This document shows positions 10,605 through 22,117 of a stretch of 64,000 nucleotides of DNA, one piece after another. Origin of the DNA: Dermacentor variabilis (lineage: Eukaryota; Arthropoda; Arachnida; Ixodida; Ixodidae). Position numbers and translations under genes: made by a program. Numbering within the stretch: the first letter of the stretch is position 1; the number at the start of each line of letters is the position of its first letter. Where the stretch lies: positions 50,332,115-50,396,114 of the forward strand of contig NC_134573.1 of NCBI RefSeq assembly GCF_050947875.1, given 5' to 3'. Below the pieces are notes generated by a model. It did no database searches, was not told the origin of the DNA, and saw only the letters and a program-made list of their open reading frames with translations.

Positions 10605-12090
10605 TGTAAAGAGCGAGTTGGTCTGTACTAATCCAGGTACAACCAAATTAGGAAGGCCCACTAAGCTTCAACAAAGACACTCCCTCACCAGAACAGCAAT
10701 TGGCCTCCCTGGTGCAGTATTTGGCCACTCCCTCCCTCATGATTTCTACAATTAACCCATGGCCTTCAGTCCTCAGCAGCTGCGGAGTACCTGACCAAGA
10801 CGGCAGTCAGACCTGTAACGCAGCAGAGGGTGCTAAAAATCTCTGGGTCTGGACAGGCCGCCATTGAAAGCTGACTGTGTCAACCTTTAACAGCCGAACT
10901 CTGTTGAGCGAGGCTAGCTTAGCAGGACTCTTTGAGGAACCATCAGACATTGTTAGGGACATCATTGGCCTTAGTGAAGTTAGAACTGGTGAAGCTTATA
11001 CAGTGCTCACTAATGGTCATGTCCTCCGCTATAGACGTCTCCCAGATAAGCAATACGGGGTAGGATTCCTAATTCATAAGGCTATAGCGGGCATCATTGA
11101 TGAATTTTACAGCTTTAACGATAAGGTAGCAGTAGTCGTAATCAAACTTAATAAGAGAGATAGACTAAAGGTAGTACAAACCTGTGCTCCAACATCCAGT
11201 CACGATGATGATGAAGTAGATCAATTTTATGAAGATGTTGAATTAGTGATGAGAAAAGTACAAGCTAGTATACTGTAGTAATGGGCAACTTCAATGCAAA
11301 AGTGGGGAAAAAGCAAGCTAGTGAACAAGCAATTGGGAACTACAGCATCGATTCTAAGAACGCTAGAGGAGAGATGCTGGCAGAATTCCCAAAAAAGGAA
11401 TGAGCTGTGAATAATGAACACTTTTTTTCAGGAAGCATAGCAACAGAAAGTAGATGTGGAAAAGCCCTAATGATGAAACAATGATTAAACAAGAAATGAA
11501 ATTGATTTCATACTTTCTGCCGATCCCAGCATAGTCCAACATGTAGAAGTGATAGGGTAAAGTGCAGTGATCATAGGTTAATAAGGGCTAGGATTCACCT
11601 CAATGTGAAGAGAAGAAGAGTAAAATTGATCAAAAAGAAACAGGTCAACCTAGAGGCAGTAAGGGTAAAAGCAGACAAATTCAGGCTGGTACTTGCAAAC
11701 AAATATGCAGCCTTAGAACAGAGAGATGAAGATGACATAGAGGTAATGAATGAAACCGTAACTAGGCTGGCTTCAGGGGCAGCAATTGAACTGGAAGGCA
11801 AGGCACCAAAACAACCAGTAGGCAAGCTTTCCCAAGTAACAAAGGACCTAATAAAGAAATGACAAGGAATGAAGGTGTCCAACTCAAGAGATAAGATAGA
11901 ATACACAGAATTGTCAAAACTGATCAACAAGGTTAAAACAAGGGACATTCGAAATTACAACGTGAGAAAGACTGAAGAATCCATAAAAAATGGACGCAGT
12001 CTGAAAGCAGTAAGAAGGAAACTTGGCATAGGACAAACCAAGATGTATGCACTGAAAAGATAAGCAGGGTAATATCGCATGCATAACAGC
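10605..12090 (+). mobile_element. RTE LINE copy 1, 3' truncated remnant
   Basis: The 5' untranslated part (ccaggtacaaccaaattagg, ctccctcaccagaacag, ctggtgcagta) and the protein remnants match the RTE copy at 51.5-54.7 kb in the same order. The endonuclease is readable at 10877-11278, and short frames at 11605-11862 and 11869-12063 match the linker ahead of the RT. Similarity stops near 12090, before the RT core, where a Penelope-like fragment begins. LINEs normally lose their 5' end, so this loss of the 3' end indicates a later deletion or recombination. Confidence 0.75.
10877..11278 (+). pseudogene. RTE endonuclease fragment
   Basis: The frame reads TFNSRTLLSEASLAGL, DIIGLSEVR, and VVQTCAPTSSHDDDEVDQFY. 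These correspond to the N, E (catalytic Glu of LSEVR) and Y-A-P blocks of apurinic-type endonucleases in RTE elements. The equivalent Y of YAP is C here. After 11278 the GDFNA block is in another frame (ggcaacttcaatgcaaaagt, with Asp changed to Asn). Many differences from the copy at 51736 show long decay. Confidence 0.75.
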
Positions 12091-12119
12091 AGCATCAAAG
12101 AACATCCAGAAAAGAAAGG

Positions 12120-12640
12120 AACGCTGACAGACATAGACAATCGCTGCACTCACTCACAACTGATTTTATTCCATGAAAAGAAGTTGAATACAAAAGCTAC
12201 GTCGAGAGACAAAGAATGGGCGCCATCCCAACACCCCACAAAGTACATCTTATCTTCTTGCTAAAAAAAAAGGTCACATTCTGAATTATATAACAATAGT
12301 GACGTATCTCAAACGCAATCACTGCCCTTTCTTTTTATATGGAAGGCTTCCAGTAGATCTCGTGCAGTCTGGTCTTTGCCCCTACCTAATATCTTCGCAC
12401 TCTCAACATGCGGCGAACACTTCTTGAAGGAACTGCAGTGCTGTACTGAGTGCATGTCTTCACTGTTCTCTAAATTTCATTGGTGCTCCCTCAGGCGATC
12501 GTTCAGGCATCTGCCAGTTTGGCCTACAAAGGCATTTCCGCAGGACAGCAGTATCTAGTATACCACTCCTGATTGGCACCGCAGATATGGCCTGGCGTGC
12601 TTCTGCGCTTCGGTTCGTGTTTCAGAGGCTGCCTTTCACT
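12120..12640 (-). mobile_element. Penelope-like element fragment with GIY-YIG endonuclease
   Basis: Read on the minus strand, about 12580 to 12470 gives VVY-ILLSCGNAFVGQTGRC followed by LNDRLREH. This is the GIY-YIG endonuclease of Penelope-like retroelements (..VYxIPLSCGxxYVGQTGR..RLxEH), which cuts the target for insertion. One stop lies inside the first motif. Downstream residues (about 12400-12330) include HVESAKILGRG and ARDLLEAFHIK, fitting the end of the domain. No reverse transcriptase is readable upstream, so this is a 3' fragment. It lies in a DXO intron in antisense. Confidence 0.72.
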
Positions 12641-13188
12641 ACCCTGTTTTTATTCCACACACGCATTTTAAAAGCGATTGCACTGATGGGCATTCTGCTA
12701 CAATTGCTCCAATGTACATTCCCTTAAAGCCGTTATATCCATGCTGCGGGAGAGAGAATCTGCTCAAAAGTTGCGCCGGAATGAGCCGTGTAATCTTGGA
12801 GGTCTTGGTGAAAATAAGTTGGGGTCAACGCCAGGTGGGGTACGCCACCACCTAATGCTACGAGTGCAGTTCATCTCCTGCCGTACATAACACTAAATGA
12901 GCTGAAGGGTTACTGAGCTAATCCAACGCAGTGCGCGGTCATGCATGTTTCGGATAAGCCATTAGGAAACTTTTTGTCAGAATCGTTTAGGGTGAAGTTC
13001 TGCTGGCCTATAATAATGGCCAATCGGCCTATTATGCATTGTTGACGTGTCCCCGCATTCCTGCTTCATACTGGCGTCGTGGCCTTTGTGGGATAGGTGC
13101 TCATAAGCCCATGACGCGCATTTCGTTTGTTCAGCGAGGCGGTTGTGTCACGGTGCGCTCAGGAAACTAGAAGTTACCCCCTGCATAT
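12641..13188. other. DXO intron, possibly more Penelope debris
   Basis: No domain can be read with confidence; the left part could be a decayed linker of the Penelope-like fragment. Confidence 0.3.
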
Positions 13189-13609
13189 TGTCACATGGAG
13201 TGACGTATGAAGAACACAGTAGCAATACTGTGAAATACGAAACTAACCTTTATTGGGCGAACCTGTGCCCACAAAAACAGGCTACACTTAAAGAACAGCG
13301 ACAACGGCGAACACAGTCGGCAATCGTCAAAACCTGATCAGCGGGTCAAGCGCGTCGGCTCTTATACATCAGTCGTCGAATGTTCCAGAGTAATCGCTGG
13401 GACCCCCGTGCCTTCCACAAAGTTCTACATTATTCGCATCGCGCATACACGCGATCAGATTACACAATGTTCGGTCACAGAGAGCGGATGGAAGCAATGG
13501 TAACATTCCAGAAACTTCCGATACATGCAGGCGTGTCCTGCGCTGTGCGATAACATTTGTTAGGCAGTGAAATGTGTCACCCGATAAAGACAAACAAGTA
13601 CACGCCTCA
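13189..13609 (-). repeat. Solo LTR of Gypsy family A
   Basis: This 421-bp block aligns along its whole length with the two LTRs of Gypsy A (23547-23955 and 29018-29455): same tgtcac start, the tttattgggcgaac poly(A) region, the tcgtcgaatgttccagag block and the cccgataaagacaa end. No internal sequence follows, so it is a solo LTR left by recombination. Flanking 4-mers (atat and attg) no longer match. Orientation is minus, antisense to DXO. Confidence 0.85.
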
Positions 13610-15049
13610 ATTGGCTGATTTGGCGTCTGTGCTGTGTGTTGTCACGTTTATCTGTGTGTGCTCTTAGTGTAGCACATTTGTAGGTCGCTGAATTTATTAG
13701 CTAGACATCTTTCGATCTAACATAAAATTGATCAAGCAACCATCCTACATACCATGTGACTTTAATGCTGTACGTCTTTGTGCCTTTTGTGTGCTTGCTT
13801 TTGTGCACTGGCGATGCGCGGTACTTTCTTTTTTCGAGTGTGCTGATTGACTCAGTGTGTCTGCGTGATGGTTGTAAGTTATTCGTGAATGATCACGTGC
13901 GTGGATTATTTTTATTTGCCATTGTTCGTGCTGGTACTTTAGAGCCATTTTGATGCGTAGGGATAGTATCGAACCAATAACCATTCAGAGTAATTGTTCA
14001 CTGCTACAAATTGCTCCGGGTCGTTCTGCAATATTTGCTGTAAAGCGCGCTTGGCTATTCCCACCACTGCGATTACAACTTGCATTTTCGCCGAGCATTC
14101 TTATACATGCATAATGTATCGCATTCTTTGATAATGACTAGTGAGAATTTTAATTTCTTATCTTGCATGTAGCCGAGCACATTATTTTTTTAAAATGTGG
14201 TATCCCTTATCTTCACACACTATGCTTTGTCTTACAGACCAAATACATGTGTTTAATCCTCTGTGTCATCGCACACTTGTCAACGTTGTCAAATGAAGTG
14301 GTTTGCATCAAGAACACATCTAATTTTTCACTTAATAAGCAGCTAAAATAGTTATTAACACTTGTCTAACATAGAATATCACCAGAGCGAACCTTTTGAC
14401 AAGGGCACTTCTCTTCGCCAGGGACGGAACAGCTTTTGTAGCAGCGTTTATTCGCACGTAGCTCACTCTTTCCACCCGTTCTTCCACCCCTCGATGATTT
14501 CATTTGCCATGTTTACTATTTACCGAACATGCCTTGATACAGCAGTTTTCTTCACACAGGAATCTGTTATATTCAGCGTTTCTTGAATAAACTGCTGCTG
14601 ACAATCATCACACCATCCTGATCTTTTTTTTATTCCAATTATATGGACACTGCAATGCATTTCTGCCACTGGTGTCACCGTCGCCGTGAGGTTTCATATA
14701 AAGTCCAAATGCGACAAAATCGTCGCTGCGCGTCGTATATTGTATGTGCAAGTGAAAGCGTGCGAGGGTGTGCCGGCTATCACGGCTCAATCTCGCGCAC
14801 GAAAGGAAGCGCACCATATCTGTCACGCGCAATGCTCCTGGGTGAGTGTAGGGAGGGGTGCGCATTCTCCTCCGGGCGGCGCGGTTGGCCGCGCGCATCG
14901 ATACATGCATGTTAGCGCTTTTAGGAGGACACAAGCAGAGGCACCTCGTCATTTGTGGTTCAGTAGAGGCCATCTCTTCTGTCTGTGCGCATGTACATGC
15001 CTGTGGCTCGGAGTGGCAATACCGTGTTTTCTTGTTTTCTTGCCCGCAG
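13610..15049. other. Last DXO intron, no feature recognised
   Basis: No transposon or gene that I can name. Overlapping open frames on both strands at 14608-15108 have GC-rich, non-domain composition. The acceptor of the last DXO exon (ttttcttgttttcttgcccgcag region) ends at 15049. Confidence 0.4.
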
Positions 15050-15170
15050 GACTGTCTACCATTTCGAGTACGTGCCGTCATCCCGAGAGATCATCTGCAA
15101 GCACCTGACAAATCCTGCAAAGCTTTACCGTCTGCCGGACTGGTTCCTGGAGGCGTTTGAAGACTGTTGA
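15050..15170 (+). CDS. DXO: DXO, terminal exon with stop codon
   Basis: After one base that completes the split codon from 10207-10208, the frame reads TVYHFEYVPSS, IICKHLT and LYRLPDWFLEAFEDC followed by TGA at 15168-15170. DXO/Rai1 proteins end with a strand of the form VYLFxW, then HxxxxPYxFLPxWYxExx; the LPDWFLEAF ending matches this. The acceptor is tgcccgcag with a strong pyrimidine tract. The three exons in this window together encode about 113 residues, the C-terminal third of a protein that is usually near 390 residues. Confidence 0.87.
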
Positions 15171-15560
15171 AATGTTTGCTTCAGTTGCACCTCTCGCTAT
15201 TTATGTGATCTGTTTTTGATGATAGCGTACTAAAGGCAACCTTCCAGAAAATGAAGAGACTCTATTCTACTCACATACCTCATAAGTATTTAGTGAAGGT
15301 TTCATTGCACCAAACAAAAATTTTTGTACTTTATATTAAAATACGAGGATATTTGTGTCTGTAGTTTCTGTCATTCTTGCACAATTGTTCTTTTTTGGAA
15401 TGTTTGAACGAAAAGTCTTATCTTAAAATGTCATCGTTTAATTACCAAACCGTCAGCTTTTAGAAAATTGTGAATGTTTTTTGACGGAAGTATAATCTGT
15501 AGAAATGATTTCATTCATCATCATACCATTTCTCAGAAGCAAACATAAAAATAATAAACA
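15171..15560 (+). terminator. DXO: DXO 3' untranslated region with poly(A) signals
   Basis: AT-rich sequence after the stop contains ATTAAA at 15335-15340 and AATAAA at 15553-15558, either of which could direct cleavage and polyadenylation. The boundary is inferred. Confidence 0.55.
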
Positions 15561-16384
15561 TTTTAAGTGCCTGCATAGTTGGGCAAATTTCTATTCTTGA
15601 AACGAACGTAGCAGTCAAGATGGTAAGCTTTGAATATAAGCTGCCTAGAGCAACTATTTGTTTATTATGTCACAGAGGCATTCTCGCTTTCACACTCGCA
15701 CTGCCATAACGACTGTTGCACGTAGCAATAGACTAATCATTTGCGAACTTTCTGCAGTTTCAAGTGACTGTAGTACCAGGAAAATGTTGTGCAGGAAGGT
15801 TGACACCAACTGGCAAGAAACGCTACGTCACAGGGTTCATCGTTCCCTTCCCTGTATGTTGTGCACATCAGATTTTGTTACCGCTTTGCATGGATGGCGT
15901 AAATTATGAATGGTAATAGTCGTTTGGGAACAGCGCATTAAGAAAGTGCGAATGTGATCATGTAACGTCATGCGGTAGATGCCGCGCACAGAATACAAGT
16001 TCTGAAAATCACTCATTTTTTAGGGGTCGGCTGTTTACACAGCCACCTAGTGATTTTCAACGAGCCTGTGTCGAAGTTAAGGAGATGCTGCTGGTAAACG
16101 TGTGTGATGTTAAAAGCACCTTACGTACTCACGAATTCTATATAGTTTTCGAATAGGCTATTCTGTATCTGCTGTGAGTAGTAGTGTCTGTGTACCAAGA
16201 AACGCCAGTGCCCAATCTGAAGGGCATAAAAGGTGCGTGTTATATTTCGTCTAATTCCACGTTTCCATGTTGATGGAGCTGATTTGTTGCCAAATGTCTG
16301 TTTTAGGTTGTGTTTGTTGAATTTTCAGAAGTTACTCTGTGATTCTATTTGGAACAGCCTTAAAAATTAAGTGGAACCTTACGT
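15561..16384. other. No feature recognised
   Basis: Intergenic sequence downstream of DXO. No domain, repeat partner or LTR identified. Confidence 0.4.
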
Positions 16385-16800
16385 TGCCTCTTCCGATGCA
16401 TTGTGACTAGCAGCTGTGGCAGGTTTGCCATGGCCACGTGGAGCAGGGTCGGTGAGAGAGCTGAACCCTCTGCTGTGCCTCCGTCAAAAGTTTTTATGAT
16501 CTCTGGCCGAGATTCTCCTAAGCCGATGGTGGCCACTCATTCTGATAAAATGGTCCAGACATAATCGTAGGTGCGTTTTCCGTATCGTTAGGAGGAAAAA
16601 TTTGTTAGAATGATGTCGTATGAGATGTCGAAGGCTGCCTTGAGGTCCAGCGCTAGAATTGCTCTGGTATGACCTTTACTGGGACCAACCACAATATATT
16701 TCTTGAGCTGTAGTAGGATGTCCAGTGTAGACATACCTCAGCGACAATCTATTAAGGTTTTGGGGAAGAAGTGTTTCGCTGCATGGTCAGGCTGGATGCG
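16385..16800 (-). pseudogene. LINE reverse transcriptase fragment
   Basis: The minus strand reads RAILALDLKAAFD, then YDYVWTILSE, ATIGLGESRPE, GTAEGSALSPTLLHVAMANL. These are RT motifs of I/R1-type LINEs (LDLKxAFD, G-x-x-Q-G-x-x-L-S-P-x-L), with the usual Gln of the second motif replaced by Glu. Two stops are present and the YADD block is missing because similarity ends at about 16385. The stretch may belong to the same minus-strand family as the tail at 18951 and 20330. Confidence 0.72.
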
Positions 16801-18559
16801 CATAAGACCTACAAACAGCCGTCCTCATTGTCGAGTGGATAACGAACCGCGAACTTAACTTGTCTTCCACGGGTCAAAAAAGGCACACCAGTGAATTTTC
16901 AGGCCTCTGATCTTGGTCTTTGTGGCATTCATATGAGGCACACTGTTTTAAAATCGAAACCTATGCAGAACCTCTCTTTGCAGTCACTATAAAACTGCTG
17001 GTTTGTCCAGTCATGCCTCTAAAGCAGCCTTGCATTTCAGTATTATGCCCCAGATTTGTTGCGTCTGCAAGAAAAGGCAGTGCTTGAGAAAAATCGCAGC
17101 TCCTGCCACTGGGCTGTTCGTACAACTAGAGAGAACTGTGGTGCTTCCACTTGCATCGAATTTTTGTTTCGAAGTGTCGGTTTGAAATTTTCCAAGTCAG
17201 TTGCACATGCATGTGATGTGAAAATGGAAGGGAAACGCAATCGGCAATTGGACGGTCCGGACATGGTTCCATGCGCGACTTTTGTTTTCTGTTCATCGCG
17301 TCGTGTATCAGTTTCTCACACGGTGGGACATTGCTGCTTTTATTTATTTGAGTATTTGATATTGCTTGCGTTTGGATACGGTGCATAGTTCTGGCACTGT
17401 TTTTGTGTGCGACATGAGAATGTCACCTTTCACTTATGGCTGCAAACAATAACAAGGCCAACAATGTAGGCGTGCGGGTATATAGGCGCACTAGTGTGGC
17501 TTCTCAATACCAGAACGAGGAGAAATACCAGCAGGAACATGTCATGGGGAAATGAGCAATGAAAATATCAAAATCAAACGCACATTATTTCGACGCCATG
17601 TGTGATGACACTGTGACAACTTGGAGGTAGCAAGTACGGTTCTTTTTACTTTCTCACAAACTCTATGAATGATTAATGCCTCACTGTTGAGATTTGCATT
17701 AGTAATGTGTACCAGCATCGTAACAGCTGTTTCATTTTTCTTACACTTGTGAAAACTGGCTTCTATGAAGTTTGCTGAGCTGTCTTAATTTTTGAGTGAA
17801 GAAATGGCAATAGAATTTGCGATATCTCCACGCTAATAGATGTATGTCAAAGCACGTTTCTTTCTGTATATTTATTATGTTTATTCATATAATGGTTCAC
17901 GTATGCATGAAATTTAATATGGAGCTAGCTGAAGCATGTATGCTTTAGAGTTGGACATGGCAGCCCGCTTGTTATATAAGAACAAAATGAAAGTCACCTA
18001 CCCTGAAACATTAGGCAAATAGCTTTACGAATTAAGTACCAATCAGAGGGCAGTTATCATTAACACAACCCTGTTTTCTGAGAAGATTCTTTATTTTCAC
18101 TCCATCTGTAATAAATTAGGAAAAACTTTCTGCTCTACGAACTGGTGAGATGTCTACAATTTGATGTGCAAAATTTACATTTGCTCCTAAATTGCTTAAC
18201 ACCATTTATTTGAAATGTCGAAATGCGTGGCTATACCAAAGCATTGTATTAAATAAAAAAAGAAATATACAGTAGCGGTCGTCAGCTAAACAGACATTGT
18301 TGAAAAATGTTTTTGTACACAGGCTCGCGCTACCCTTGAGCGCAAATTGAAATGAAATTGACACAGTGACAAATAAAATAACTTTTTTCATGAGAGAGGG
18401 TTATTGTGCAACTTGCAGTAAAGACACGAGCCAACGAGATAGAAGGTAAATGCTCCTGTTACGGTCTTAACAGCAGCCCCTAGTCTGCAATGTAGTCTGC
18501 ACCCACCACTGTTTGCCATATGCATTTGAATTTATAAATGCATTTTGGTAAGCTCATTG
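16801..18559. other. No feature recognised
   Basis: AT-rich DNA with short, overlapping open frames on both strands that have no domain signature. Confidence 0.4.
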
Positions 18560-18715
18560 CTAAATACACAGCTATACAAAGTAAGGATAGTAGCTTTATC
18601 GTTGTATAAACTCGTTTTCTAAATTAACAGGTACGGTGTCACACGTGCCCAGGTTAACATAAACACATCCCACTCAATTACGGTGGACACTTCCTGTCAA
18701 AATGACGGTGTGACA
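18560..18715. repeat. Dispersed repeat, partner at 61875-62025
   Basis: This block and the one near 61875-62025 share, in the same order, acagctatacaaa, aaggata, tagctttatcg, aattaaca, ggtgtca, acacatc and cactcaat. They are in the same orientation and clearly related but diverged. I cannot assign them to a named family. Confidence 0.65.
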
Positions 18716-18950
18716 AGCATTGCACAGGCCAACCCGAAAGCCCGTGTCCAAAGCGTCTGGAGCAGTTTGAATCAGCAAGCCCGGGCTGCGCTCGGGCCCG
18801 CTCGTTAAAAGGCCTAAGTTGTGCGTTGGAGCATGCGTGAACATTGTGGATTGCATAGACTAAGGCATTCTTTGCCAAGCTTAAACGACACGTGGAAAGA
18901 GCTGGCTCTTACTATACCTTAGCAAGGAAAATACAGTAGAAATACAGATG

Positions 18951-19120
18951 AAAGAGAGAGAAGGAAACGTTTATTGAACGAAAACAGTGGGCCTCTGCGA
19001 TTTTCTACTCCTGTCTACCCTCGGGCGGCCAGAACCAGCCAGGATTATTTTGGTTTGGCTGCTCTCTGGACGTCTCTGGCTAGCAGAGGACAAAAGAGGC
19101 GAGCACTTGCCGCCATCTTT
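18951..19120 (-). repeat. LINE-like 3' tail
   Basis: On the minus strand this ends with ttcaataaacgtttccttct followed by a ctctct run, a typical LINE 3' end with AATAAA. It precedes minus-strand LINE coding remnants at 20330-20680, although about 1.2 kb of unrelated sequence separates them. Confidence 0.45.
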
Positions 19121-20329
19121 GTGGTGACTTGACAGATTGGAACACTGGCGCTTGAAGACTTAACATTACCTCACTCAGCCAGCTGGCTACGGTTGTCTTT
19201 GGATTTCTTGCTGGCATTATCCTATTAGGTGCTGACGCACCTTTCCGCATTGCGAGGCGGTGCGATACGAGCGGTGGTGTGTGTGTGCGTGTCCCATGAA
19301 GGCTTCTTTCCAGTGGTGATCAGTGCGCCATGCTCTGATTCGTGCATGTGATCTGCATCGTGTTCCGTGCAAGTTCTAGATGCTTATTCACACACATTGC
19401 TGTACATTTTTGGTTCGTCTTTCTCTAGTGGTGTTCCTTTTTACATATCTCGCGTATGTTTGCGGTGATATCTACTTTTCTTGCAGTTATCGCGAAGGCG
19501 TTGCAGCTAGCCCGTGTTCACTCTGTCTGTCCATCGTATGCTGGGGTGGCAGCTAGAAACCGATCTGTTCGAACTGCAGCCTGTTGACGCTAAGAATGCA
19601 ATAGTTGAGTAATAGGCACATGTACATTAGCTCATTGGTCTCATGGTCACAATCAATATTGTTTTTCGTGTGAAAGTTTTCGCTTGTCGCAGGCGATGTG
19701 CATTTTCATGTGCCAGCCACATCTCCAGCTCATCACCAAAATGAGAAGCACCATCAACTGAAACAAACTTCATGAAATTGAAGCGCAAGCAGGTTAGTAC
19801 GAAATTTTATGTGTACTATAAGACGCATCCAATATCCTGCTTTTTCATGTCTTTTCAAGTGACAACACAATGCCAACTCATCAATGTCGCTGGCGGGCGA
19901 TGTGATCGTTGCAAGCTGGGATCCTCAAACAGTCACTTTCGAGCATACAATCACTGACGCGCGATTTCACGTCTTGGCATCAGATGTGTCAGAGGCCGTG
20001 TGTTACGCTGTGCAAGGCGAGGTTGGCCCAGTGTGCGTCCTGTGCCCAGTCACGCGAAATCTCGCGAAAGTCATCGTATTGCTGAATGCAACTATATATT
20101 TCATGCTGGCACTGCATAAATGGGCCAACTATGCCGAGCACGTGCCAGCCTCGCCGGGCACTGCCATGCTGGTAGAATTACATTTGGCCAGCTGTCCGTC
20201 CGGCGTTCGATTGTACAAACTTTGGGCAGCTCCGGGTTGTCTTGGGATCCCAGCCCACGGGACTTCCTATCAGGACAGGAACCCAGCTGGCTGACGTCTG
20301 GCTGCCAGAACTCCAAAAATAGAAGAGGC
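19121..20329. other. No gene supported
   Basis: An open frame at 19884-20294 (136 codons, plus strand) has no recognised domain and overlaps minus-strand LINE tail sequence. Nothing else is identified. Confidence 0.35.
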
Positions 20330-20680
20330 CCAGTGTCCCGAGCGAGGCCCGATATCACTCTGATGGCAACGAGTTGTTGGTTTTCCAGTTCCCTGAGGGC
20401 GAGCTTGGTCTCTCACGTTTCGACTAGGTCGCGTTTGATTGCTTGTGGTGCTCAGTTTCGGTCCATTTCCAGTTGCATTTCGCTGCCCTCATGCCACGGG
20501 CATTCCAGTAGTAAGTGTGCCAGGGTGTCGGGTACATTGGAGAGTGGGCAGAGGTAGCCTTGGAGCGTCTGGTAGAGGTAGTGCATTATCATTCCATGAT
20601 TGTACGTGTTACTTTGCAGGTGTCTGAGGATCATGCTTTTTTTCTGTGCCGAGTTTTGGGGGCGGTGGAGCGTACACCTG
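20330..20680 (-). pseudogene. LINE ORF2 C-terminal fragment
   Basis: The minus strand reads LRHLQSNTYNHGMIMHYLYQ, then CPLSNVPDTLAHLLLECP. The RxLQTxTYP..., CPLC...TLxHxLxECP arrangement is the Cys/His tail after RNase H of I-type LINEs. The second Cys of the CPLC motif is Ser here. Only this end portion is readable. Confidence 0.65.
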
Positions 20681-20746
20681 ACGCTCGTGCCTGTAGTGTT
20701 GTAATATCTTCGAACATTTGGTGGGTACAGCCTCTGCCTCTTAAGC

Positions 20747-20785
20747 TGCAGGTCGGAGAGCGCGCTGAGCACTCTCCGACCTGCA
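20747..20785. repeat. Perfect 14-bp inverted repeat
   Basis: Arms tgcaggtcggagag and ctctccgacctgca are exact inverses separated by 11 bases. The source is unknown; it lies at the upstream edge of LINE debris. Confidence 0.7.
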
Positions 20786-22117
20786 TCTTTGACTCCGATC
20801 AGGCAGATGAAGTTCTGATCTTTTTTTGCCCTTCGACAAGAACCAACATAGTTTCCGTGTAAGCAAAAATAAATTGCACAAAAAAAAATGCTCTTCAAAC
20901 TATTTCTTTGTTACCGCGTTATTGATTGTATTGTTACAACTCTCGATACAATTATGTTATTTTATCTAAATCAAGGGTTGTCTCTTTCTACTTGTGCTTT
21001 TATTTTATGCTATATGCTCGTGAATTCGCCTCTTTGTATATATGCAGATATATGCGCGGGTAAATGACCTCAAAGGACCAGATCGTACGATCAAGTTAAA
21101 TGCCCGCGTACCAACAGGAAACAGCACAGTCAGTGGGCCAGATCACTGATGTTCCCATGGGGGAAACGAAGAATGCTGTCTTGATTGCTCATACACTGCA
21201 GATGATTAGACCCCGAGAAGGTAAGGCTGACACATCTGGTACAATCCACTAGTAAAGTATATATTTCCCGGGCCGGAAAACCAAGCCCATGCAGTTCCCT
21301 AGGCGTGAGTAAGAGCCGCAGCAGCATCGAGCGAATTGATCTTTGTACTGCTCCTTAATTGAGCGTGAACTAAACGGCAAGATCTGGGGGCACAGGAAGC
21401 TCTCAACCGTTGGTGCACCTAGACAGTGCCCAGCGCAGATCACCTTTAAGATAGGCTCCGCGTGTCCGCATTCAGCCGTGCCATACACAGCCACCGCCCA
21501 AGTAGAACCCTCCTTCTTCTCCTCCTGCTGCCTTGCGTGCAATAGATCACGGCGCATACCTCCCTGTCTTCCTCCTTTAAGCTGCCATCCTCACTCTCGC
21601 GTGCTTTCACTCGCACCTACAGTACAGTGAACTAGAAGACTTTCTAGTGGCGTGAGCGGCTTCCTGATAGCGCACCTTTCAGCGTGGAATGATTCGGCGG
21701 CGCTGGAGTTGACCACTCTTGACAAATGCTGCCGGCCACACTGCATCCTGCAGCGGTGCAGCATTATACTGAATGGGGTTTCTTACGAGAAACTCGCCAG
21801 CCAGTACTTCAGAAGGAAACAAGAAAACGTCCAGATACGTGCACAGAACGAAGAAATGGCGTGCCTCGTGTATCAGTTTGAAGCTAGGAACAGTGTTGGT
21901 TTAGCAAGTTCACTGTACTTCAGCTATAGTTGTTCAGCTGTCCGTAAGGAAAGCGCATCAGCATGGATGTGCTTGCTAATGGAAGGTGCCTGAAGTATAT
22001 TGAAACCGCTTGGCTGATTACTTCAGTGCCATACGCAAATGGAGCTGTTACAGGAAACGGTACCATTATTGCTTGTGAGCACGCTCGCAGGTGCTCTGAA
22101 TGGTCTACCTAGAGGTA
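20786..22117. other. No feature recognised
   Basis: Several short open frames without domains. No repeat partner found in the window. Confidence 0.4.

Noticed and set aside
14608..15108. Overlapping long open frames on both strands (up to 157 codons)
   Set aside because: GC-rich composition keeps several frames open at once, there is no domain, and the region is intron just before the last DXO exon.
19884..20294. 136-codon plus-strand open frame
   Set aside because: No recognisable domain and it overlaps a minus-strand LINE tail; not supported as a gene.
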